Positions 56,971 through 64,000 of a stretch of 64,000 bases of DNA are shown piece after piece. Numbering within the stretch: position 1 is the stretch's first letter; each line of letters opens with the position of its first letter. Source of the stretch: Planktomarina temperata RCA23 (lineage in GTDB: Bacteria; Pseudomonadota; Alphaproteobacteria; Rhodobacterales; Rhodobacteraceae); contig NZ_CP003984.1 of assembly GCF_000738435.1 (NCBI RefSeq), positions 372,001 through 436,000 of the forward strand. The letters are read 5' to 3'. Under the pieces are notes generated by a model. It did not search any database. It saw only the letters and a program-made list of their open reading frames with translations, and was not told the origin of the DNA. Position numbers and translations under genes: made by a program.

Positions 56971-58124
56971 TGCTGGCAACCAAATCTAATAGTTATACGT
57001 TCCAAAAAGATGGAATCTGGTATTTCTCCCGTAGAGTACCTGCTGATTTACGGCGGCATTATAGAACAGGCAGAATTGCTTATTCTTTGAGGACTAAGTC
57101 TGTCAGGGATGCCCGTATTAGGGCGATGAGTGATGCTGCTAAGTTAGATAGGCATTGGCATATCCTGCGGATCTCTTCTGATGATTTACCAGGCAAGCAT
57201 TTGCTCACTGACGCTGTGCAGGCGCCCGTCGCTGAGCTTGCTGCCAAAGAGCATTCCCTAAAAGACGCTGTGGCTGTCTATCTACGTTTAAAGGGGGATG
57301 ATCGCCCGCCTACCTTTGAAGCTGCTGTACGGCGTTCCTGCGGCTACCTGATTGATTGCTGCGGCATGAAGGCCTTGAAAGATTACCTTCGATCCGATGC
57401 TACCAAGTTCCGTGATTATCTATTCGCTAAGGGATTAAATGGGGCTTCTGTGGCAAGGATCTTTGGTACAGTCAGGGCTGTTATAAACTTAGCCCTGAGT
57501 GAGTTTGGGCTAGCAATCGTCAACCCGTTCTCAAACGTCTACTTCAACCAAAGAGAAGGGGTAAAGAAGCGGCTGCCTGTGAAGCCTGATGATATCAAGA
57601 GGGTACAAGCTGAGTGTTATAAGGCTGATGATGAAATGCGCTGGCTGGTAGCCTTAGTCGCAGACACTGGCATCAGGTTGGCTGAGGGTGCTGGGCTCTT
57701 ACGCTCCGACTTCATCACTAAGGACGATATCCTATGCGTAAGCATCAAACCTCACCCTTGGCGCTCATTAAAGACAGCTAGCAGTGAGCGAGTAATACCT
57801 TTGGTAGGCTCAGCTAAGTGGGCCGCAGAACGAATGCTTGAACAACCCAATAGCAGTCAGTTTGCATTCCCTAAATACAACAACGGTCAGAGAACGAGTG
57901 CTAACTCTGCCAGCGCTGCCCTGAACAAGTGGCTGAAAGGTAAGATTGGCGAGGGCTATACTATGCACAGCTTCCGTCACTCCATGCGAGACAGGCTAAG
58001 GGCGGTTGAGTGTCCTAGCGACATCATAGATCAGATTGGTGGATGGCTTACCCAAGGAGTAGGAGCATCGTATGGAGAAGGCTACAGTCCAACGAATATG
58101 CAAAAGTGGCTGCTGCTTAGTTGA
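56970..58124 (+). CDS. Tyrosine-type integrase
   Basis: Site-specific recombinase that would insert and excise the island at tRNA-Thr. The N-terminal part (YTFQKDGIWYFSRRVPADLRRHY) is the arm/core-binding type seen in many island integrases. The catalytic residues are visible: Arg236 (DTGIRLAEGAGLL), His333-x-x-Arg336 (MHSFRHSMR), Trp359 and the likely nucleophile Tyr368 (GVGASYGEGY). 384 aa and complete. The first 55 codons lie in the left arm of the inverted repeat, so they exist twice. Confidence 0.93.
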   Translation: MLATKSNSYTFQKDGIWYFSRRVPADLRRHYRTGRIAYSLRTKSVRDARIRAMSDAAKLDRHWHILRISSDDLPGKHLLTDAVQAPVAELAAKEHSLKDAVAVYLRLKGDDRPPTFEAAVRRSCGYLIDCCGMKALKDYLRSDATKFRDYLFAKGLNGASVARIFGTVRAVINLALSEFGLAIVNPFSNVYFNQREGVKKRLPVKPDDIKRVQAECYKADDEMRWLVALVADTGIRLAEGAGLLRSDFITKDDILCVSIKPHPWRSLKTASSERVIPLVGSAKWAAERMLEQPNSSQFAFPKYNNGQRTSANSASAALNKWLKGKIGEGYTMHSFRHSMRDRLRAVECPSDIIDQIGGWLTQGVGASYGEGYSPTNMQKWLLLS

Positions 58125-58196
58125 ATGATCCATTAGAGGCTACTGCGCAGTGACGATATTCTTGACTTAGCAACAGTAAGGGCTTTCTTAGTCAGC

Positions 58197-58778
58197 ATGA
58201 CTGATCTCTCAATCCTGCCCTTACATGACCTAACAATTGATGAGGCCTCACGGCCTAAAGCGCCTAAGGTTGCAGCCGCCACAGATATGCACCGCCGCCA
58301 AGGTCGACAGCTTGCGGCAATTCATCGTCATTATCTGATGGAAATGGCTCAGATTGGTGCGGTATTGGAAAGGATCGAAGCGAAAGATACACCACCTGAG
58401 CACCTAAAGAAGATTGTGCTTGCACTTGATATGGCCGAAAACTTTCGAGCGTTTGGATCACTTTGTGGGCGTGAATGCAAAGTCCTGAAGTTTCATCATG
58501 ACATCGAAAGTTCAGACATGTTTCCTCGAATCGAGGCAGCAGGAGGAGGCATGTTCCAGCAGATTGTAGCCAAGCTGATTTCAGAGCACGAGGTAGTGCA
58601 TGAATTGATCATTCGCCTTGGCCGAGCCGCAGACAAGTTGGCGACAAATCCAAGCGAAGCTAACTTCATCGGTGCCTCGCAGGTATATCGAAAGCTAGAA
58701 GAGGTTGTGCGTTCTCATTTTGGCTACGAGGAAGCGGAATTAGAAGAAGCGATTGGGTATTACCTCGGGGGCATTTAA
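58197..58778 (+). CDS. Hemerythrin-like domain protein
   Basis: 193-aa helical protein, probably a di-iron hemerythrin-like sensor or carrier. Candidate ligands occur in the usual order: His43/His45 (AIHRHYLMEM), His100/His101 with Glu104 (KFHHDIESSDMFPRIE), His131/His135 (SEHEVVHELI), His174 with Glu178 (RSHFGYEEAEL). The first about 35 residues look disordered. It is cargo between the inverted repeats, with codon use like the integrase. Its role in the island is unknown; O2, NO or iron sensing would be possible. Confidence 0.7.
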   Translation: MTDLSILPLHDLTIDEASRPKAPKVAAATDMHRRQGRQLAAIHRHYLMEMAQIGAVLERIEAKDTPPEHLKKIVLALDMAENFRAFGSLCGRECKVLKFHHDIESSDMFPRIEAAGGGMFQQIVAKLISEHEVVHELIIRLGRAADKLATNPSEANFIGASQVYRKLEEVVRSHFGYEEAELEEAIGYYLGGI

Positions 58779-58828
58779 CGGCGAAGGCTGACCCTTTTAC
58801 AAGATGTAGAACGACTTGTTTGAATTCA

Positions 58829-58999
58829 CTACGCATCACTCATCGCCCTAATACGGGCATCCCTGACAGACTTAGTCCTCAAAGAATAAGCAATTCTGCC
58901 TGTTCTATAATGCCGCCGTAAATCAGCAGGTACTCTACGGGAGAAATACCAGATTCCATCTTTTTGGAACGTATAACTATTAGATTTGGTTGCCAGCAT
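58829..58999 (-). pseudogene. Truncated integrase copy (first 55 codons)
   Basis: The right arm contains the integrase start on the minus strand: ATG at 58997-58999 and 55 identical codons up to the arm's end at 58833, then GCG and a TAG stop at 58829-58831. The catalytic domain is missing. If the central segment inverted, this start would be joined to the full integrase body. Confidence 0.85.
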
Positions 59000-59076
59000 G
59001 GTCTACGGCTCACTAAAAACTTCAGTTTAGTAAGGTATTACAATACATTGGCTTGGATTATGGTGCCCCCACACGG
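58833..59076 (-). repeat. 244-bp inverted repeat, right arm
   Basis: Reverse complement of 56893-57136. It ends at the same base of the att core as the left arm (59076), after which the sequence is unrelated to the tRNA. The arms enclose 1,696 bp (57137-58832). Confidence 0.93.
59061..59076 (-). repeat. att core, inverted second copy
   Basis: Reverse complement of the last 16 bases of tRNA-Thr. Continued by non-tRNA sequence, so this site has the layout of an attP or hybrid site rather than of an intact tRNA gene. Confidence 0.7.
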
Positions 59077-59100
59077 GGATGGCTCCGCCAGTAGGCACCA
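59061..59100. other. Nested hairpin at the second att core
   Basis: Outer stem TGGTGCC/GGCACCA (59061-59067 with 59094-59100) encloses two small hairpins, CCCC-ACAC-GGGG and TGGC-TCC-GCCA. Folded single strand would be a three-way junction. It overlaps the att core on one side. Confidence 0.5.
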
Positions 59101-59569
59101 ACGCTTAGCATTAACCTTACAAAACAAGGCTACTGTCTCATTCTGGTTCCTGCAACAGGCGTAAAATGGTCTACGGTTTGGTCTACGGTAAGAACCCCGG
59201 GCATGTGCCACCCCGCCCCCTAGGGGATACCGTACATAGCTCTGACCTGCGATTGGGTTTTGGGTATCGTCAACCAGCAGCATCAGCCTGTTTAGGTCCG
59301 ACTTGGCGGTTTCATCTGTGCGGTAGGGTGCAGGCTGTATGTATGCCTCTGACACTTCGTAGGGAGCTTATGCACGATGCCTGCGGTTGTTACCCAGTAT
59401 CCCAGAATACCGTTACAGTAACACTAGAGGGCCTGTGCATGGGCCACAGGGGGGCTATGGGGTAAGTATATATGGCCTCTGACAGTGATCAGCCCTGTAG
59501 TGATGTAAACCACTATTGGTTCAGTTTCGGGTTAGATGACCGTGATTGAGTTCTTATTGTAACAAGGTC
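59077..59569. other. 493-bp non-coding stretch between attP-like site and primase gene
   Basis: Contains two TGGTCTACGG repeats (59167-59188), the palindrome GTTACAGTAAC (59412-59422), a CCTGTG/CACAGG hairpin near 59431-59448 and two GCCTCTGACA repeats (59345-59354, 59475-59484). No convincing gene. It lies at the 3' end of the primase-helicase gene and would be a reasonable place for an attachment region or replication origin. Confidence 0.5.
59167..59188 (+). repeat. Tandem TGGTCTACGG repeats (arm-type sites)
   Basis: Two direct copies of TGGTCTACGGT 12 bp apart, about 90 bp from the second att core, with a third copy at 58999-59008 inside the right arm. Likely integrase arm-binding sites. 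Confidence 0.55.
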
Positions 59570-62500
59570 CTATATAGTCTTATAGCACTTCGTTACATTA
59601 ACGGTATCACTCACTCGAAACTTAAGGCTCTGGCCCGTATGATACTCCAGCTTTAGCTCACTGATAGCACCTTCACCCCAGCCTGCTGTTAGATGCGCCA
59701 GTACTTCTGCCTCAGACCAAGGGGTGTAGATGCTGGTGGTGGGACTGCCGGAGTAATCCTTCGGGAGGTAGAGGTGACGGTGGGTGGTCTTGCGTTTTAC
59801 TTTGGCTTTGAAGGTGGCTATTTGGGTGGCTGTTCTGACGAGTGTGGGCAGTTGAGTTAATAGCCGCTTGGGATCAGAGGCTTTGGAACGGTCAGGCTGA
59901 AAGAGCATACGTGCTTTAGCCCCAGCATACCCTAAATCAGACCTCATCTTCTCCAATCCTAATGGTGTCAGAGGTAAGTCACCTGTTTTGATTAGTTCCA
60001 TTTCTAGTCGGTCAGGCATCAAGTCGTTGAACTCAATCAGGTGATCTACTGGCATCTCGACAGGTAGGTTCGATAGCAAGAATACTCGCTTCTGATAATC
60101 AGCCCAAACTAACCTCAGTCTGGCTATAGCTTGTACAGTCTCAGCCTCCCTGATTTGCTTTTGAACTGCTTCAATGCGGGGATCACTAAATGATGGAACT
60201 GTCATAGCTGCTGGAGCATGAGGGCTACGTGCAGACAACCAATAATCAACCTGATCTAAAGGTAGGTTCTCTTTATCATCATAGCTTAGTGGATTGCCTG
60301 AGTTACCAAAGATTGCCCTCGCTTGTTGTTCGATGCCATCGATTGGTGGCTGGTTGCGGCCCGTAATAAATACAACTGATCTGTCCTCGTAAGCATTAGA
60401 ACCACGCAGGGACATGAAGTGTGCCACAGCTACACCTGCATCAAGTCTAGGGTGATCTCGTAGGAACTCACATAAATCTTTATTTCCCACCACTAGGGGG
60501 CTGTCGCCTGCCGACACCCATTCATTTAGGATTGAGATTAAGCTGGCTAAGTCATTGTGGCGAGCATCATAGGTTGGTTCTGACAGGTTCTCTTGTTCTG
60601 GTCCGATCTTACTGTTCCAGAAGTTTTTACTGCCAGTACGATCATGTACCTGACTGACCACAGCTAATTGGTGAACATCAATCCGATGATATTGCAGGGC
60701 TGGTAGATACGCTTCTGTGATTATGGGATCAGCCGTAGCATCTAAGTAAAGCACTGGCGCAGACCGTGTCACTCGAATGGGTTTGTGCTCACAGATCACA
60801 ATATCGTTCTTACGGTTGTTGTTGGGAGTTTTTCTGTTGTCGTGAACCAACTGCCCAAAGCTGTACCTACCCTGATCCTCAATCTCCCGTGCTGCGATCT
60901 CAAGCAGTTTGGTCAGGGCCTTATATTGCTTGGCGGATCTCACATTGCGGCTTTGCGTAGTATCAGCACTGAAGGGAGTAGCTGGATTTAGCCCTTCAAC
61001 CGACACGGCGTTGAACTCAAAGGCTCCAATGTCTTTGTCCCGTAGGTAGGATAGATCACCTTGATGTTTGGTTAGGCACTCTACCAGATCAAAGCCTAAA
61101 CTGGGAAGGCCTTCCAAACGAATATGCTGTGTCACATCACCCACTGGCATGGATGGCATATTGCTAACGGCAGAGGACATAAACGCCTCATCTATTATTA
61201 CCAGATCAGGCTCTGATTGGCGTTCAAATTCATTCCTGCTCAGAAACAAGGACGCATGAGTGTAAATACGGATCGTATTTTCAACGCCCAGATCATTGCC
61301 CGATTGCCTGAACTGATCCAAATAGCTGCAATTGCCAAAGAAGCTGCATTGCTCTCCTGAGGTACGGCTTAGACAGGCATTGCCATATATGCTGTGACCC
61401 TTTTCCTCCAAGTCCCTGACATAATCAGCCCTCTGACACATGATCGGGTTGGGGTATGAGTTCTGTTCTTCGTCCCATTCACCGCCTGTACGAGGATAAA
61501 CGTGAATGACCTTGGCATTGATGCCTTCTAGGCTTTGTTCCCATTCGTCAGCTAGATCATGCCTTGGCACATAGACTTCTATGGTCTGCTGGAATTTATC
61601 CTCAAGATAAGACTTCAAGTGGCTTATTGTTTGTTTGGTTTTACCTGCTCCCATAGTCAGACGGATAGCGGCTCTTGGGTTAGCGCCTTCAGCCAAGTTC
61701 TCGAAGAAGCCGCTTAGAATGGCATCAAGTTTTGATTGTGCTTCCACGGCTCCGACAAGCTTTGGGGGTTCCACCTTGCCTGCACCTGCTACAAGTATCG
61801 TTCTGTCTGAGCGAGATACAAAGCCATACGTACCGCTATCAAGTTCCTGCAGTCTTCCTCTGGCCTTTGAAGCAGCATCAGCAATCGTCCAAGCGCCACG
61901 GTCAGATACCACGCTTATATCTGCTTCTTCACAGAAACGGTTCCAGAGGGCCGCAGTCACTTGTTCTTCGCTGGGAGCGTGTTCTAGGGTGACCAACTGC
62001 TGCATGACCTGGGTGGACAGCAAGAACATAAGTTGTTCCCTACCATCGACGGCAAGACCAGTATCTGGATCACGGATAATATCGGCAGGATCAAGCAGTC
62101 CTGATTTACCACTTGTTCGTTGCTTTGAAGACCTTGAAGCGACAGCACTTCTGAAGGCTAAATCAGATGGAACCGTTACGGTTGATACTCCAGTGCCAGC
62201 TTTAAACAAGCCAGATCGATTGGGGTATGGATCAACAGCACCATCATTAAATAGAGGGTTAGCCGTCAGATGTATTTGGATGGGATTGAACATCCGCATA
62301 TCCACTGGACAGCCAGACAGCCACGCTTTCATTTCATCATCAGAACATGGACGATCTAGCCAGAACCAGAGATGCACTCTGATACCAGCCTTGATGCCCA
62401 TGCTGGATGACAAATGATACCAGCAGTCGGTAGCTTGGAACTCAGCAGGAAGCTGCTGGATTGCATATGATACCATTGCCTGTTGGTCAGACATATCACC

Positions 62501-62806
62501 ATCCCAAGAAAGGCTATCAATGTCGATCATGCACCACTGGCGGGATAATGCGGTGAAGGTTTCCTTGTTGCGAGGCACTTGGCTGCTTTTGTTCTCCGGA
62601 AGTGACCCTCTGATGATCGTATGTGTGGGATAGTCCTCAAGTCTTTGTAGCAGTACAGACAGGCTTTGAAGATCAGACACTGGCTCTTCAGATACGTTGA
62701 ACAGTTTACCAGTGGAAAATGGCTGTTGAGTTTCATCTGTGCCGCTGAAGCTTTTAACAAGGGCATGACCAGTAGCAGATGTCAGGAGTGTCATTACTTC
62801 GCCCAT
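59570..62806 (-). CDS. Predicted primase-polymerase/helicase replication protein
   Basis: 1,078-aa two-part protein. The N-terminal domain resembles archaeo-eukaryotic-type primase (PrimPol): CMIDIDS with Asp95/Asp97 as metal ligands, then YHLSSSMGIKAGIRVHLWFW. The second part is an SF2-like helicase: Walker A TMGAGKTKQ (Lys389), Walker B VIIDEAF (Asp539/Glu540), and VLYLDATADP as motif III. Between the Walker motifs four Cys (457, 478, 487, 493; ...EQCSFFGNCSY) could hold a Fe-S cluster or zinc. I chose the ATG at 62806 (GGAAAGGG upstream); 62812 and 62845 are possible. Probably the island's own replication initiator. Confidence 0.7.
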   Translation of the reverse strand: MGEVMTLLTSATGHALVKSFSGTDETQQPFSTGKLFNVSEEPVSDLQSLSVLLQRLEDYPTHTIIRGSLPENKSSQVPRNKETFTALSRQWCMIDIDSLSWDGDMSDQQAMVSYAIQQLPAEFQATDCWYHLSSSMGIKAGIRVHLWFWLDRPCSDDEMKAWLSGCPVDMRMFNPIQIHLTANPLFNDGAVDPYPNRSGLFKAGTGVSTVTVPSDLAFRSAVASRSSKQRTSGKSGLLDPADIIRDPDTGLAVDGREQLMFLLSTQVMQQLVTLEHAPSEEQVTAALWNRFCEEADISVVSDRGAWTIADAASKARGRLQELDSGTYGFVSRSDRTILVAGAGKVEPPKLVGAVEAQSKLDAILSGFFENLAEGANPRAAIRLTMGAGKTKQTISHLKSYLEDKFQQTIEVYVPRHDLADEWEQSLEGINAKVIHVYPRTGGEWDEEQNSYPNPIMCQRADYVRDLEEKGHSIYGNACLSRTSGEQCSFFGNCSYLDQFRQSGNDLGVENTIRIYTHASLFLSRNEFERQSEPDLVIIDEAFMSSAVSNMPSMPVGDVTQHIRLEGLPSLGFDLVECLTKHQGDLSYLRDKDIGAFEFNAVSVEGLNPATPFSADTTQSRNVRSAKQYKALTKLLEIAAREIEDQGRYSFGQLVHDNRKTPNNNRKNDIVICEHKPIRVTRSAPVLYLDATADPIITEAYLPALQYHRIDVHQLAVVSQVHDRTGSKNFWNSKIGPEQENLSEPTYDARHNDLASLISILNEWVSAGDSPLVVGNKDLCEFLRDHPRLDAGVAVAHFMSLRGSNAYEDRSVVFITGRNQPPIDGIEQQARAIFGNSGNPLSYDDKENLPLDQVDYWLSARSPHAPAAMTVPSFSDPRIEAVQKQIREAETVQAIARLRLVWADYQKRVFLLSNLPVEMPVDHLIEFNDLMPDRLEMELIKTGDLPLTPLGLEKMRSDLGYAGAKARMLFQPDRSKASDPKRLLTQLPTLVRTATQIATFKAKVKRKTTHRHLYLPKDYSGSPTTSIYTPWSEAEVLAHLTAGWGEGAISELKLEYHTGQSLKFRVSDTVNVTKCYKTI

Positions 62807-62909
62807 TTGCATCCCTTTCCAAACTTGGTCAGAGAACCTAAACATGGAAACTGAGAAGTACCAATAAGTGATGATCTCAAAATGAGATTAACTAGAGGCT
62901 GGGATAGCA

Positions 62910-64000
62910 GTGGCAGAACTTACAATTGATCAAGCCCTACAGCAGGCTATCGAGGCGCATAAAGCTGGTCGGGTTCAAGAGGCTGATCGCCTTTATACCG
63001 CCATTTTAAAAGCCCAGCCCAAGCATCCTGATGCGAACCACAATATGGGTGTACTGGCGGTTGGTGTTGGTAAGGTTCAGGAAGCTTTGCCGTTCTTAAA
63101 GACAGCGCTGGAAGCTAATCCAGCCACAGCACAGTTCTGGCTGAGCTACATTGACGCTTTGATTAAGCTAGATCAATTAACCGATGCAAAGGCTGTGCTG
63201 GATCAAGCCAAGAGCAAAGGTGCTAAGGGTGATGGCTTTAATAAACTGGAGCAAAGGCTGCAGGATGCTGGACAAGAGCCTCTACTGGCCAAGCAGATAG
63301 CATCTGAACCACAGCCTAAGCAGCCGAACATCCTGGACAGCCTAAAACTGGATCAAGCGATCAGTCTTGCGAAGAAGAAAGCAAAGGCAGGCTCTACTGA
63401 AGAAGCTAAACGTGTTTACCAGGATATTCTGACTAAGTTCCCCAAAAACAAACGGGCTAGTGATGGGATGAAAAGGTCAGCCGGTAAGACTGTTGGTGAA
63501 GCATCCAAAGTTCAGGACCCACCACAAGATCAATTGCAATCATTGGTTAACCTCTACAGCCAAGGGCAGCTTCAGCTGGCTCTAAAACAGGCTGAAACCT
63601 TAGTTCAACAGTTCCCACAGTCAGCCATCTTGTTCAATATCCAAGGGGCTGTACTGCAAGGCCTTAGACAACTTGATGCTTCCATAGAGGCTTACAACAA
63701 AGCTCTAGCTATCAAGCCTGATAATGCTGACGCCTACTACAACATGGGCAATGCTCTCCAAGAGCAAGGTAAGCTGGAAGAAGCTATTGAGGCCTACAAC
63801 AAGGCTCTATCACTCAAGCCTGATTATGCTGAGGCCTACAACAACATGGGCAATGCTCTCAAAGAGCAAGGTAAGCTGGAAGAGGCTATAGAGGCTCACA
63901 ACAAAGCTCTAGCCATCAAGCCTGATAATGCTGACGCCTACTACAACATGGGCAATGCTCTCAAAGAGCAAGGTAAGCTGGAAGAGGCTATAGAGGCTTA
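62910..64000 (+). CDS. TPR-repeat protein, 5' part
   Basis: Starts with GTG at 62910 and runs off the right edge (363 codons visible). MAELTIDQALQQAIEAHKAGR begins a first TPR-like block (1-80). A low-complexity Gln/Lys/Pro region follows (about 115-200), then canonical TPR units (from about 230), each about 34 aa: NADAYYNMGNALQEQGKLEE. The C-terminal domain is outside; in related proteins it may be a glycosyl- or sulfotransferase. TPRs mediate protein contact. Divergent from the primase gene with a 103-bp gap. Confidence 0.85.
   Translation, partial: MAELTIDQALQQAIEAHKAGRVQEADRLYTAILKAQPKHPDANHNMGVLAVGVGKVQEALPFLKTALEANPATAQFWLSYIDALIKLDQLTDAKAVLDQAKSKGAKGDGFNKLEQRLQDAGQEPLLAKQIASEPQPKQPNILDSLKLDQAISLAKKKAKAGSTEEAKRVYQDILTKFPKNKRASDGMKRSAGKTVGEASKVQDPPQDQLQSLVNLYSQGQLQLALKQAETLVQQFPQSAILFNIQGAVLQGLRQLDASIEAYNKALAIKPDNADAYYNMGNALQEQGKLEEAIEAYNKALSLKPDYAEAYNNMGNALKEQGKLEEAIEAHNKALAIKPDNADAYYNMGNALKEQGKLEEAIEA
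63684..63989 (+). repeat. 102-bp tandem repeats (TPR units)
   Basis: Three consecutive units starting at 63684, 63786 and 63888, a fourth starting at 63990 and cut by the window. Units 1 and 3 differ at only about four of 102 bases, mostly silent. Recent unit duplication or gene conversion is implied. Confidence 0.9.

Larger units (their letters stand above)
56893..57136 (+). repeat. 244-bp inverted repeat, left arm
   Basis: From the tRNA-Thr 3' end through the integrase promoter to codon 55/56 of the integrase. Identical, base for base in my reading, to the reverse complement of 58833-59076. Sequences diverge sharply beyond both ends. Confidence 0.93.
56893..64000. mobile_element. Genomic island integrated at tRNA-Thr (right end outside the window)
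   Basis: Starts at the 3' end of tRNA-Thr with an integrase 61 bp downstream, the classic layout of a tRNA-targeted island. The DNA is visibly richer in A+T and uses different codons than the chromosomal genes to the left. Contents: integrase, hemerythrin-like protein, truncated integrase copy, primase-helicase and a TPR protein. No matching right attachment site was found up to 64,000, so the island continues. No phage structural or conjugation genes are visible so far. Confidence 0.85.

Noticed and set aside
56893-59076. Terminal inverted repeats of an insertion sequence
   Set aside because: The arms are much longer than IS ends, contain tRNA and integrase sequence, and no transposase lies between them.
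59038-59355. Minus-strand frame of 105 codons reading into the right repeat arm
   Set aside because: Only a GTG start without a clear ribosome site, and part of the frame is made of the TGGTCTACGG repeats and att sequence. The first 50 residues look somewhat protein-like, so it could be a decayed gene end, but support is too weak.
59166-59465. Plus-strand frame of 99 codons after the right arm
   Set aside because: Composition is atypical and the start lies on the repeat motif; no family or ribosome binding site seen.
63684-64000. Possible CRISPR-like repeats
   Set aside because: The repeat period of 102 bp is a coding TPR period with no unique spacers.
56909-64000. Prophage or conjugative element
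   Set aside because: No capsid, tail, terminase, relaxase or type IV secretion gene is present in the visible part; the island may still contain them beyond the edge.

Overview
The window looks like a chromosomal segment of a marine alphaproteobacterium of the Rhodobacterales (Roseobacter group). The pointers are gene content and order typical of that group: clpP-clpX, an NDUFA12-type complex I protein, MlaD and DUF2155 proteins, aat-accC-accB, a GapR-type DNA-binding protein, many ABC importers, and a histidine kinase fused to a sodium:solute symporter. Species cannot be assigned from sequence reading alone; an RCA/Planktomarina-like organism is possible but untested.

Layout. 1-3.1 kb: end of a RidA-type gene and a type I secretion pair (HlyD adaptor and ABC exporter); the exporter is broken by a one-unit slip in a CG dinucleotide run. 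3.3-17.6 kb: envelope and housekeeping genes (MlaA, MlaC, PBP1A, aminotransferase, mercaptopyruvate sulfurtransferase, SmpB, DapA, lytic transglycosylase, DMT transporter, MnmD and an FAD oxidoreductase, two Lin0512 paralogues beside CobO). 17.6-26.9 kb: a catabolic module with a peptide/opine-type ABC importer, a LysR regulator, a YtcJ-like amidohydrolase and a translationally coupled COG0523 GTPase. 27-28 kb: a solitary Mrr-family (COG4127-like) restriction endonuclease. 28-33.8 kb: a betaine-type ProVWX importer, a fatty acid desaturase and a CoA transferase. 34-43 kb: a GAPDH paralogue, ClpP/ClpX, complex I accessory protein, MlaD, Aat, AccB/C, acetyl-CoA synthetase.

43-53 kb looks like one functional unit for short-chain carboxylates: acs, a branched-chain-amino-acid-type ABC importer (LivFGMH plus binding protein), a divergent ScfR-family regulator with palindromic TTTGTAAA-like operator sites, a REC-only response regulator, a small membrane protein and an SSS-histidine kinase. 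The proposed logic is that the kinase senses a carboxylate or its import, the response regulator and ScfR act on transcription, and the importer and Acs take up and activate the substrate.

56.8 kb to the right edge is a genomic island inserted at the 3' end of tRNA-Thr(TGT). It carries a tyrosine integrase, a hemerythrin-like protein, a large predicted primase-helicase with a cysteine cluster, and a TPR protein with near-identical 102-bp repeats that runs off the window. Its most unusual feature is a perfect 244-bp inverted repeat. Both arms hold the tRNA 3' end (att core), the integrase promoter region and the first 55 codons of the integrase; they flank a 1.7-kb segment with the integrase body and the hemerythrin gene. 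The second arm is joined to attP-like sequence with TGGTCTACGG repeats, so the segment could in principle invert. No conjugation or phage structural genes are visible before the window ends.
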